A DNA stretch of 5,603 bases from contig CAAGAC010000056.1 of NCBI GenBank assembly GCA_900767695.1, positions 1 to 5,603 of the forward strand. The letters run 5' to 3'. The notes beneath the pieces are model-generated. The model had not been told where the DNA came from, searched no databases, and saw only the letters and a list, made by a program, of their open reading frames with translations. Shown in pieces: positions 1-5,181 of the stretch; positions within the stretch are counted from its first letter, which is position 1, and each line of letters opens with the position of its first letter. The position numbers and the translations under genes are program-made. The stretch comes from an uncultured Succinivibrio sp. GTDB taxonomy: Bacteria; Pseudomonadota; Gammaproteobacteria; Enterobacterales; Succinivibrionaceae.

Positions 1-19
1 CACGACGCTCTTCCGATCT
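1..19 (+). other. Illumina TruSeq adapter remnant at contig edge
   Basis: The first 19 bases, CACGACGCTCTTCCGATCT, match the 3' end of the Illumina TruSeq universal (read 1) adapter exactly, including the terminal GATCT after which the insert begins. This is untrimmed library sequence, not genome. Genomic sequence starts at position 20, and the partial gene there is broken by the assembly rather than by biology. Confidence 0.97.
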
Positions 20-67
20 AAGAGCGGCAAATGCGATGGCAGAGCAGATTATCTTCTTGAAATTCAT
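20..67 (-). CDS. 5' fragment of a secreted or membrane protein gene (16 codons)
   Basis: Read on the minus strand, an ATG at 67-65 opens a frame encoding MNFKKIICSAIAFAAL before the adapter junction cuts it. The fragment has the shape of a signal peptide: a short n-region with two lysines, then a hydrophobic core. It contains a Cys at residue 8, but with so little sequence I cannot tell whether this belongs to a lipobox. The start is supported by a Shine-Dalgarno-like AAGAGGA (minus strand, 82-76) eight bases upstream. The gene is transcribed away from the T-box operon, so the two share the 68-340 intergenic region. The mature protein is absent and its function cannot be assigned. Confidence 0.6.
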
Positions 68-75
68 TTTATAAA

Positions 76-82
76 TCCTCTT
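76..82 (-). promoter_or_regulatory. Ribosome binding site of the truncated minus-strand gene
   Basis: TCCTCTT on the plus strand is AAGAGGA on the minus strand, eight bases before the ATG at 67-65. It is the main support for treating the 16-codon fragment as a true gene start. Confidence 0.55.
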
Positions 83-110
83 GCAGATGAGCTGCCTGCG
101 CTCAAGCACG

Positions 111-143
111 TGCCGCTCTCTTGCGCTAAGGGTGCCAGCGGCA
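111..143. repeat. 7-bp inverted repeat (TGCCGCT/AGCGGCA)
   Basis: TGCCGCT at 111-117 is complementary to AGCGGCA at 137-143, with a 19-nt spacer. An 8-bp palindrome, GCACGTGC, sits at 106-113 and overlaps the left arm. The repeat lies in the untranslated leader of the minus-strand gene. It could be a weak mRNA hairpin or chance; no T-tract follows on either strand. Confidence 0.3.
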
Positions 144-186
144 GTTTGCGTTGCAAATCAGCGCATTCAATTCTATTCCCTGGGAT

Positions 187-217
187 TGCAAGTTGAGATA
201 ATTTTGCGCAACTTGCA
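187..217. promoter_or_regulatory. Operator-like inverted repeat with TTGC motif cluster
   Basis: TGCAAGTTG (187-195) and CAACTTGCA (209-217) form a perfect 9-bp inverted repeat with a 13-nt spacer, so half-site centres are 22 bp apart (about two helical turns). An 8-bp palindrome, TTGCGCAA, lies at 204-211. A second small repeat, TTTGC(145-149)-GTT-GCAAA(153-157), is 30 bp to the left. The site lies in the AT-rich stretch between divergent genes and overlaps the candidate promoter at 193-221. This arrangement suits a dimeric DNA-binding regulator, but no regulator gene is visible in the window. Confidence 0.45.
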
Positions 218-221
218 TAAA
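193..221 (+). promoter_or_regulatory. Candidate sigma-70 promoter for the T-box operon
   Basis: TTGAGA (193-198) matches five of six consensus -35 positions. It is followed after 17 bases by CATAAA (216-221), a four-of-six match to the -10 box. A start near 228 would give a leader of about 110 nt before the T-box. An alternative is the perfect -35 hexamer TTGACA at 293-298, which would start the RNA close to the T-box, but no good -10 sits 16-18 bases after it (the best are GAAAGT/AAAGTT). The choice cannot be settled from sequence. Confidence 0.3.
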
Positions 222-340
222 TAACCTTTAAACTTCAAAGCATTGGACCTAGGCGCGTCATATGGCGGCGGCAAAAGCCCCGGCGCTGAATGTTGACATT
301 GATCACATCATGGGCGAAAGTTGAGTCAGACAACGAAAAG

Positions 341-586
341 CGACGATCAAAAGAAGTAACCGCCGGCAGGCCTCAAGAGAGTCCGGGTCGTCGGCTGTGA
401 GCCCTGGCAGGCAACGCGGCGGCGAAATGCATTTGTGAGCTGGGTGTCGAAGCCTCCGCCAAGGCGGAGGTGCGTAGGCTCCCCCGCTGCCTTCGAGTGA
501 GTGAGGCGGCCCCTTGAGAGGGGCCATGCGCAAGAGTGGAACAACGTTCGACGGACGCCTCTGCACGCGAGTGCAGGGGCGTTTTT
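341..586 (+). ncRNA. T-box riboswitch, probably tRNA-Cys responsive
   Basis: A 5' leader that senses uncharged tRNA. Stem I: base helix 341-345/445-449; loop-E strands AGTA (355-358) and GAA (424-426); 6-bp helix 360-365/417-422; 4-bp helix 370-373/409-412; AGAGAG bulge (376-381); distal helix 383-387/403-407 closing a loop with a GNUG-like GCTG (394-397). The specifier loop reads GAA-A-UGC-A, so UGC (428-430, Cys), followed by a purine, is the best codon. Hairpins follow at 453-470 (CCTCCGCC/GGCGGAGG) and 508-525 (GGCCCCT/AGGGGCC). The T-box sequence at 533-546, AGAGTGGAACAACG, matches 10 of 13 fixed positions of AGGGUGGNACCGCG. The antiterminator pairs 533-536 with 559-562 and 545-549 with 553-557, leaving a TGGA-containing bulge that would bind the tRNA 3' end. 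The 3' strand is shared with the terminator at 555-582. UGGA fits U73, as in tRNA-Cys. Prediction: the operon is expressed when Cys-tRNA is uncharged. Pairings were done by eye. Confidence 0.83.
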
Positions 587-592
587 GGTTTT
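555..592 (+). terminator. T-box intrinsic terminator (regulated)
   Basis: ACGCCTCTGCAC (555-566) and GTGCAGGGGCGT (571-582) form a 12-bp stem with one G-U pair. A GCGA loop (567-570, a GNRA tetraloop) caps it, and the T-run 582-586 (then GGTTTT) follows. The left arm contains CTCT, the strand that the antiterminator needs, so the two folds exclude each other. Terminated RNA would stop about 75 nt before the M20 start codon. Confidence 0.88.
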
Positions 593-604
593 AGAAGGCA
601 TGAT

Positions 605-625
605 GCCGCAGCAAGCGGCGCCGCT
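605..625. repeat. GC-rich hairpin/palindrome between terminator and first gene
   Basis: GCCGC (605-609) pairs with GCGGC (615-619) around an AGCAA loop. The overlapping AGCGGCGCCGCT (614-625) is a 12-bp perfect palindrome. It lies in the read-through part of the leader, about 23 bases before the ribosome binding site. It could shape translation initiation of the first gene, or be chance in GC-rich DNA. Confidence 0.35.
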
Positions 626-664
626 GCCCTGCTTTGGAAGAACAACTAAGGAAAGGCGTTCAAG

Positions 665-1798
665 ATGTCAAACAACGAAGAAATCGAATCAAGGATCAAC
701 GCGGACTTCGAGTACCTGCACGAGAACCCCGAGCTCTCCTACCAGGAGAAGAACACCACGCTGAAGATCCGCTCGGAGCTGAGCGCGGCCGGGATCACCA
801 TCCTCCCGCTCAAGCTTGAGACCGGCGCGGTCGCCGAGCTCGGCCACGGCGACAAGGCGGTGGCCATTCGCTGCGACATCGACGCCCTGCCCGTCCAGGA
901 AGAGACCGGCCTTCCCTACCAGTCCAGGGTCAAGGGCGTGATGCACGCCTGCGGGCACGACTTCCACACCGCTCTCATCCTGGGGGCCGCGATGCTTCTC
1001 AAGGAACGCGAGTCCGAGCTCCAGGGCCGCGTGCGCTGCGTCTTCCAGCCTGCCGAGGAGGCCCCGGGCGGCGCCCAGAAGATCATCGACTCGGGCGCCC
1101 TCGACGGCGTGAGCGCCATCTTCGGGGTGCACACCATCCCGATGTACAAGCCAGGAACCCTGGGGATCCGCGAGGGCGCGACCCATGCTGCAGTGGATCG
1201 CTTCAAGCTCGTCTTCACGGGCAAGGGCACGCACGCGGCGCACCCCAACCTCGGCATCGACACCCTTCAGGTGGCGGCCCACTTCGCGGTGGCCGCCCAG
1301 AGCATCGTCAGCCGCAACTCCGATCCTTTCGCCACCAACCTCGTCTCCATCACGAGGCTTGAGGCCGGCAACACCTGGAACGTCATCCCCGAGACCGCGA
1401 TCCTCGAGGGCACGGTGAGGACGATGACCAAGGACAACCGCGAGATGGTCAAGAGGCGCCTCGTGGAGCTTGCCGACGGCATCGCCAAGTCGTTTGGCGC
1501 CAGGGCCGACTTCACCTGGGTCATGGGGCTGCCGCCGATGCAGAACGACAAGAAGCTCTCGGACTTCGCCTTGGAGCTTGCAAGGGCCGACGGCTTCAAT
1601 GTGGAGCGGACCCCGGGATCGCTTGGCGGCGAGGACTTCGCCCTCTACGAGGAGCGCATCCCCGGAGCCTTCGTCCAGGTCGGCACCGGCCCGTCGCTTC
1701 CCAACCACAATCCGCGCTTCGTCGCCGACGTGAAGGCGCTCTTCCCGGCTGCGCGCTTCATGGCGCACCTGGCGTCCGAGTACCTCAGGCGCTTTTGA
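665..1798 (+). CDS. M20 family metal-dependent amidohydrolase/deacylase
   Basis: A 377-aa cytoplasmic enzyme of the M20D amidohydrolase type (YxeP, hippurate hydrolase and N-acyl amino acid deacylase relatives). The family hydrolyses amide bonds of N-acyl or peptidyl amino acids with a two-metal centre. Visible motifs: CGHDFHTA at 96-103 with Cys96 and His98 as metal ligands; PAEEAPGG at 129-136 with Glu131 (catalytic base) and Glu132 (ligand); GVH with His156; a lid/dimerisation domain from about 175 to 290 with GTHAAHP at 188-194 and NVIPETAILEGTVR at 239-252; GGEDFALY at 321-328; His348 near the C-terminus. Length is normal and no residue appears lost. The ATG at 665 follows GAAAGG by eight bases. 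It is first in an operon with a MetNIQ-type importer and sits behind a T-box with a Cys specifier. An N-acyl-cysteine or other sulfur amino acid conjugate is therefore a reasonable substrate. That is inference; the exact substrate cannot be read from sequence. Confidence 0.93.
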   Translation: MSNNEEIESRINADFEYLHENPELSYQEKNTTLKIRSELSAAGITILPLKLETGAVAELGHGDKAVAIRCDIDALPVQEETGLPYQSRVKGVMHACGHDFHTALILGAAMLLKERESELQGRVRCVFQPAEEAPGGAQKIIDSGALDGVSAIFGVHTIPMYKPGTLGIREGATHAAVDRFKLVFTGKGTHAAHPNLGIDTLQVAAHFAVAAQSIVSRNSDPFATNLVSITRLEAGNTWNVIPETAILEGTVRTMTKDNREMVKRRLVELADGIAKSFGARADFTWVMGLPPMQNDKKLSDFALELARADGFNVERTPGSLGGEDFALYEERIPGAFVQVGTGPSLPNHNPRFVADVKALFPAARFMAHLASEYLRRF

Positions 1799-1814
1799 TG
1801 AGGGAAGCAGGCAT

Positions 1815-1821
1815 GGAGGAG
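1815..1821 (+). promoter_or_regulatory. Ribosome binding site deciding the metN start
   Basis: GGAGGAG lies three bases before the ATG at 1825 (five counted from GGAGG). It is the best Shine-Dalgarno match near the 5' end of metN. It favours this ATG over the upstream in-frame starts TTG 1795, ATG 1798 and ATG 1813. Confidence 0.65.
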
Positions 1822-1824
1822 AAA

Positions 1825-2868
1825 ATGGCTGACAGCAAGCCGGCTATGGTCAGGTTCGAGAACGTCTCAAAGACCTTCCGCGTAAAGGGCCAGGACGTTC
1901 ATGCCCTCAAGGACGTGAACCTTGAGATCAATAAGGGCCAGATCTACGGCATCATCGGCTTCTCGGGCGCGGGCAAGTCCACGCTCATGCGCATGGTCAA
2001 CGCGCTGGAGACCCCGACCTCGGGCCACGTCTACGTGAACGGCGAGGACGTGGAGTCGCTCAAGCACAAGGGCCTGCGCAACCTGCGCAAGAACATCGGC
2101 ATGATCTTCCAGCAGTTCAACCTGCTCGAGTCCAAGACCGTGTTCGACAACATCGCGATCCCGCTGTTGCTCAACCACGAGTCCAGGGACGCCATCAAGG
2201 CGAGGGTCGGGAAGCTCCTGGAGTTCGTCGGCCTGACCGACCGCGCCAATGCCTACCCCGCCCAGCTCTCGGGCGGCCAGAAGCAGCGCGTTGGCATCGC
2301 CAGGGCGCTTGCCACCGAGCCTGAGATCCTGCTTTGCGACGAGGCGACCTCGGCGCTCGATCCGGACACCACCGACTCGATCCTCAAGCTCCTCGAGCGC
2401 GTCAACCGCGAGCTCAACGTGACCATCCTCTTCGTGACGCACATGATCAACGTCATCACGAGGCTCTGCGACGGCGTCGCGGTCATGGAGCACGGCCAGG
2501 TTGTCGAGCACGGATCCGTGCTCGACGTGTTCTCCTGCCCGAAGGCTGAGATCACCAGGCGCTTCGTCTCCTCGGTGATCCCCGACAGGATCCCCGACTC
2601 GATCATCGCAAAGCTGCATGACTCCAAGGGACCGTACAAGCTCATCCGCTTCCGCCTGCGCGCCAAGGCGGCGACGGACAACATGATCTGGCAGATAGAC
2701 ACCGGCTTCAAGGTCGTCACCAACGTGATGTTCGCGTCGGTGACCGAGCTTCAGGGAGTCGTGCTCTCAGTCATCGTCCTCAAGATCGAGGGCGATCCCG
2801 GGGAGATCGGCCGCGTGACCGATTATCTTGACGCGCACAATGTCGAATGGGACGAGGTGAGGCCATGA
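1825..2868 (+). CDS. metN: MetN-type ABC importer ATPase with NIL regulatory domain
   Basis: A 347-aa ATP-binding subunit of a MetNIQ-type amino acid importer, acting on the inner face of the membrane with MetI. The nucleotide-binding domain has Walker A GFSGAGKST at 45-53, the Q-loop in FQQFNLL (95-101), signature LSGGQKQR at 148-155, Walker B ILLCDEATSALD at 168-179 (Asp172, Glu173) and the H-loop His206. Residues about 265-345 form a C-terminal NIL domain. In E. coli MetN this domain binds the substrate and inhibits transport; its ligand here is open, because the riboswitch points to cysteine. ATG 1825 is chosen for its GGAGGAG site. ATG 1798, overlapping the preceding TGA by one base, or ATG 1813 would add 9 or 4 residues outside the usual MetN start. 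The gene overlaps metI by ATGA, implying coupled translation. The family is certain; the transported substrate is not. Confidence 0.93.
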   Translation: MADSKPAMVRFENVSKTFRVKGQDVHALKDVNLEINKGQIYGIIGFSGAGKSTLMRMVNALETPTSGHVYVNGEDVESLKHKGLRNLRKNIGMIFQQFNLLESKTVFDNIAIPLLLNHESRDAIKARVGKLLEFVGLTDRANAYPAQLSGGQKQRVGIARALATEPEILLCDEATSALDPDTTDSILKLLERVNRELNVTILFVTHMINVITRLCDGVAVMEHGQVVEHGSVLDVFSCPKAEITRRFVSSVIPDRIPDSIIAKLHDSKGPYKLIRFRLRAKAATDNMIWQIDTGFKVVTNVMFASVTELQGVVLSVIVLKIEGDPGEIGRVTDYLDAHNVEWDEVRP

Positions 2869-3539
2869 TCGAGGCATTCTTCAAGGAGCTGGGCACCTCC
2901 ACCGCCCAGATGACGCTCTGCGCGCAGCAGACGCTGTACATGCTCTTCGTGTCGCTCTTCCTGGGCACGGTCATCGGCCTCGTGATGGCCGTGGCGCTGG
3001 TGCTCACCAACAAGGACGGCATCCTGCGCAACAAGCCCGTGTTCTTCACGGTCAACACCATCATCAACGTCGTGCGCAGCATCCCCTTCGTGATCCTGAT
3101 GGTCTTCATCATGCCCTTCACCAAGATGCTCGTCGGCACCAGGATCGGCACCACCGCGGCGCTCGTGCCGCTCACCGTGTTCATTGCGCCCTACCTTGCC
3201 AGGCTTTTTGAGAATTCGTTCCTCGACATCGACCGCGGCATCATCGAGGCCGCGCAGTCGATGGGCGCGTCGGTGTTCCAGATCATCTGGCACTTCCTGC
3301 TGCCCGAGGCCAAGGGATCGCTGATCCTCTCGGTGACAACCGGCACCATCGGCCTGCTGGGCGCCACCGCGATGGCCGGCGCCATCGGCGCCGGCGGCGT
3401 GGGCGATCTCGCCCTTACCTACGGCTACGAGCGCATGAACTTCAACCTGATGCTCTTCACGGTGATCGTGCTCATCGTGTTCGTGCAGATCATCCAGTCC
3501 ATAGGCAACCACTTCGCCTTCAGGACCAGGAACCGTTAA
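2865..3539 (+). CDS. metI: MetI-type ABC importer permease
   Basis: A 224-aa inner-membrane permease subunit that forms the translocation path as a dimer and couples to MetN. The sequence shows about five hydrophobic segments (roughly 25-47, 60-83, 96-113, 155-178 and 195-214). The cytoplasmic coupling helix is a clear EAA loop, EAAQSMGASVFQIIWHFLLP (128-147), with Glu128, Gly134 and Pro147. The pattern AMAGAIGAGGVGDLALTYGY (169-188) is typical of MetI-like permeases. Length is close to the E. coli protein (217 aa). The start at 2865 is preferred because it forms an ATGA overlap with the metN stop and follows GAGGTGAGG at 2854-2862. An in-frame ATG at 2847 would add six residues (MGRGEA) inside metN and has no comparable site. 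It is third in the operon. Confidence 0.94.
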   Translation: MIEAFFKELGTSTAQMTLCAQQTLYMLFVSLFLGTVIGLVMAVALVLTNKDGILRNKPVFFTVNTIINVVRSIPFVILMVFIMPFTKMLVGTRIGTTAALVPLTVFIAPYLARLFENSFLDIDRGIIEAAQSMGASVFQIIWHFLLPEAKGSLILSVTTGTIGLLGATAMAGAIGAGGVGDLALTYGYERMNFNLMLFTVIVLIVFVQIIQSIGNHFAFRTRNR

Positions 3540-3569
3540 CCCGGACGCCGGGCAGAGAGCCCGGCGGCC
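3540..3569 (+). other. Intercistronic GC hairpin between metI and metQ
   Basis: GCCGGGC (3547-3553) and GCCCGGC (3559-3565) form a perfect 7-bp stem with an AGAGA loop. A mutually exclusive 5-bp hairpin, CCCGG-ACG-CCGGG (3540-3552), shares the left arm. No T-run follows, so this is not an intrinsic terminator. Such a structure between the permease and binding-protein genes could protect the 3' end of processed mRNA or adjust the abundance of the metQ product. This role is inferred from position. Confidence 0.5.
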
Positions 3570-3596
3570 ACCACAGCTCTAACAAGGAGATAATTC

Positions 3597-4439
3597 ATGA
3601 ACAGAGCCTTACGCCACGTGACCGCGATTGCCGCGGCCTTGACCCTTGCCGCAGCCGCCTTCAACGCGAACGCGTTCGACAAGGACCACTCCACCCTGAC
3701 CTTCTCCAAGTCCCAGGGCCCCTACTCCGAGCTCTTCATCAGCGGCGTCCAGCCCATCCTCGAGAAGGAGGGCTACAAGGTCAAGGGCGTTGACCTCTCC
3801 GATCTGCTTCAGGCCGATCTCGCTCTCAACGACGGCGAGGTGGACTTCAACGTCGAGCAGCACACCGCCTACATGGAGAACTTCAACAAGTCGCAGGACG
3901 GCCACCTCGCAGCCCTGACCCCGATCCCGACCGTCCCAGCCGGCATCTACCCGGGCGCGAAGAACGACCTCTCCAAGGTTGAGGACGGCGACATGATCGC
4001 GGTCCCGAACGATGCGTCCAACACCGCCCGCGCCTACGCGATCCTCCAGAAGATCGGCTGGATCAAGCTCGACCCGAAGAAGGATCTCTCCACCGTGACC
4101 CAGGCCGACATCATCGAGAACCCGCACAACCTCAAGTTCACCGAAATGAAGTCCCTGAACATCCCTTCGGTCGCGACCGACTTCGCCTACATCGTGATCA
4201 CCGGCTCGATCGTCTACAACGCCAAGATCGATCCCAAGACCGCCCTTGCCACCGAGACCATCCTGCCGCACCTGCTGCTCCAGCTCGTGGTCAACGAGAA
4301 GAACAAGGACGCCGCCTGGGCCCAGGACGTCAAGAAGGCCTACCAGTCCAAGGAGTTCAAGGACTACATGGGCAAGAACAACACCGGCCTCTGGTACGTC
4401 CCGACCGAGCAGGACATCAAGGACACCGCGGCGAAGTAA
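3597..4439 (+). CDS. metQ: MetQ/NlpA-family periplasmic substrate-binding protein
   Basis: A 280-aa solute-binding subunit that delivers substrate to the MetNI complex. Residues 1-26 are a signal peptide: Arg3, Arg6, an alanine/leucine-rich core and an ANA cleavage site before Phe27. There is no lipobox cysteine, so the mature protein should be soluble in the periplasm. E. coli MetQ, by contrast, is lipid-anchored. The NlpA-family signature runs from about residue 36 to 104: SQGPYSELF, then LSDLLQADLALNDGEVDFNVEQHTAYME, the counterpart of the D-x2-Q-x2-AL-x2-GE-D-N-FQH-x2-Y core. The usual Phe before Gln-His is Glu here (VEQH), which may bear on binding-site chemistry. AAGGAG at 3584-3589 lies seven bases before the ATG. 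It is last in the operon and a strong terminator follows. Methionine is the default substrate for the family. The Cys T-box suggests cyst(e)ine or a derivative instead. Confidence 0.92.
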   Translation: MNRALRHVTAIAAALTLAAAAFNANAFDKDHSTLTFSKSQGPYSELFISGVQPILEKEGYKVKGVDLSDLLQADLALNDGEVDFNVEQHTAYMENFNKSQDGHLAALTPIPTVPAGIYPGAKNDLSKVEDGDMIAVPNDASNTARAYAILQKIGWIKLDPKKDLSTVTQADIIENPHNLKFTEMKSLNIPSVATDFAYIVITGSIVYNAKIDPKTALATETILPHLLLQLVVNEKNKDAAWAQDVKKAYQSKEFKDYMGKNNTGLWYVPTEQDIKDTAAK

Positions 4440-4453
4440 TGGCGCTGCATCAA

Positions 4454-4485
4454 GCCTCGTAGGAGGCCTCCGGCAGCAAGCCGGA
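4454..4485 (+). other. Two small tandem hairpins before the operon terminator
   Basis: GCCTC (4454-4458)/GAGGC (4463-4467) with a GTAG loop, then TCCGGC (4469-4474)/GCCGGA (4480-4485) with an AGCAA loop, sit between the metQ stop and the terminator. Neither has a T-run. Together with the terminator they make three consecutive stem-loops, which may protect the transcript end. Confidence 0.45.
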
Positions 4486-4493
4486 TGAATTGG

Positions 4494-4519
4494 AAGGCGG
4501 GCCAATGGCCCGCTTTCTT
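4494..4519 (+). terminator. Intrinsic terminator of the M20-metNIQ operon
   Basis: AAGGCGGGCC (4494-4503) and GGCCCGCTTT (4507-4516) form a 10-bp stem with one G-U pair and a three-base AAT loop. The T-rich tail TTTCTTATT begins at 4514. It lies 55 bases after the metQ stop and marks the end of the operon. The A-rich left side gives some potential in the reverse direction as well. Confidence 0.9.
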
Positions 4520-4551
4520 ATTGCCAGAAGATTGGAGAGCCTCATGAAGGC

Positions 4552-4610
4552 GGACTGCAGTCCAGCAAAAGGCAATGGCGCCGATGGACCAATCGGCAGG
4601 CGCGATCGCC
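4552..4610. repeat. Cluster of palindromes upstream of the small membrane protein gene
   Basis: Three symmetric elements follow closely: the 12-bp perfect palindrome GGACTGCAGTCC (4552-4563); GCCGAT (4580-4585)/ATCGGC (4592-4597) with a 6-nt spacer; and GGCG-CGAT-CGCC (4599-4610), containing GCGATCGC. They lie in the otherwise non-coding stretch 4520-4728, where no clear promoter hexamers were found. They could be operator sites or leader hairpins for the downstream gene, or chance in GC-rich DNA. Confidence 0.3.
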
Positions 4611-4728
4611 TCCTCACAACTGCTCAGGCGGCGGCGCCCGGCTCAGAGGCATGCCGTATCATCGGAGCAAGGCGCCGAGCATGGCGCGGAAGGATCCAAA
4701 CAAGGAGCAACGCCGACAAGGAGCATCC

Positions 4729-5055
4729 ATGAGAACAGCAATATGCGGGCTTACTGCCATTCTCCTGATCCTGGGGCCGTTCCCTCTGCCCTATGGGTAC
4801 TACCAGTTCCTCAAGCTCGAGGCTTTTGCCGCGAGCATTTATGCGCTGATCTTCCTGATCATGAACGCAAGCAGGTGCGCGGACGAGCGCGGGCAGTTTG
4901 ACAGCATGAACTGGCCGAGAGTCGCCGCGTTCGCGCTCATCATCCTGTTCAACCCTTTTGTCTCGATAGCGCTAGGGAAGGTGATCTGGGGCGTGGTCGA
5001 CGTGATCGCTGCTTTGTATTTTGCATTCATTGCATTTACCCAGAGAGAAAAGTGA
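4729..5055 (+). CDS. Small integral membrane protein, DUF6804-like
   Basis: A 108-aa protein with about four hydrophobic segments (roughly 5-22, 32-47, 64-82 and 86-104), so it should lie in the inner membrane. The segment FPLPYGYYQFLK (18-29) near the first membrane helix and the pattern NPFVSIALGKVIWGVVDVIAA (75-95) resemble the DUF6804 family as I recall it; that family has no known function. A short polar loop with RCADERGQFDS (49-59) separates the two halves. The ATG at 4729 is chosen because AAGGAG (4718-4723) precedes it by five bases. In-frame ATGs at 4651 and 4681 would add a polar, low-quality N-terminal tail. It lies beyond the operon terminator, so it is probably transcribed separately, and nothing links it to sulfur amino acid uptake. 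Confidence 0.8.
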   Translation: MRTAICGLTAILLILGPFPLPYGYYQFLKLEAFAASIYALIFLIMNASRCADERGQFDSMNWPRVAAFALIILFNPFVSIALGKVIWGVVDVIAALYFAFIAFTQREK

Positions 5056-5068
5056 TGTGCGGCAAGTT

Positions 5069-5090
5069 TGAGGCAGGATGCCGTGCCTCA
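5069..5090. other. Stem-loop after the membrane protein gene
   Basis: TGAGGCA (5069-5075) and TGCCTCA (5084-5090) form a perfect 7-bp stem with an 8-nt loop, 14 bases after the stop codon. No T-run follows directly; T-rich sequence appears only from about 5133. It may be a weak or factor-dependent terminator, or a 3'-end stabilising hairpin. Confidence 0.4.
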
Positions 5091-5181
5091 GCATGAATGT
5101 AACCTAACTTTGCACCCTTAATGTGTGGGTCGATTTTTGGGCCTCGTTTCTCGTTTTAGCCTCTAAATCTTCTCCTTGTTA

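Noticed and set aside
293..322. Promoter built on the perfect TTGACA at 293-298
   Set aside because: No acceptable -10 box lies 16-18 bases downstream (best GAAAGT/AAAGTT), so it is kept only as an alternative in the promoter entry.
372..420. SAM-I (S-box) riboswitch, suggested by AAGAGAG and GCCCTGGCAGGCAAC beside a methionine-type operon
   Set aside because: The S-box core order (CTTATC-AGAG, GAGGGA, GGCCC, TGAAGCCCGGCAACC) is not present, whereas the T-box sequence, antiterminator and terminator further downstream fit a T-box throughout.
303..645. Minus-strand open frames of 84-90 codons across the leader
   Set aside because: They overlap the structured T-box and terminator, lack ribosome binding sites and encode low-complexity Arg/Pro/Ala-rich peptides.
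689..1768. Long minus-strand open frame (359 codons) opposite the M20 gene
   Set aside because: It is the mirror of a GC-rich coding strand, with no family motifs; the plus frame has complete M20 motifs. The same applies to the minus frames at 1867-2619, 2823-3512 and 3609-4505.
1795..1824. Upstream TTG/ATG starts for metN
   Set aside because: The extension is outside the normal MetN N-terminus, and ATG 1825 has the strongest Shine-Dalgarno sequence. The ATG at 1798 overlapping the M20 stop remains a minor possibility.
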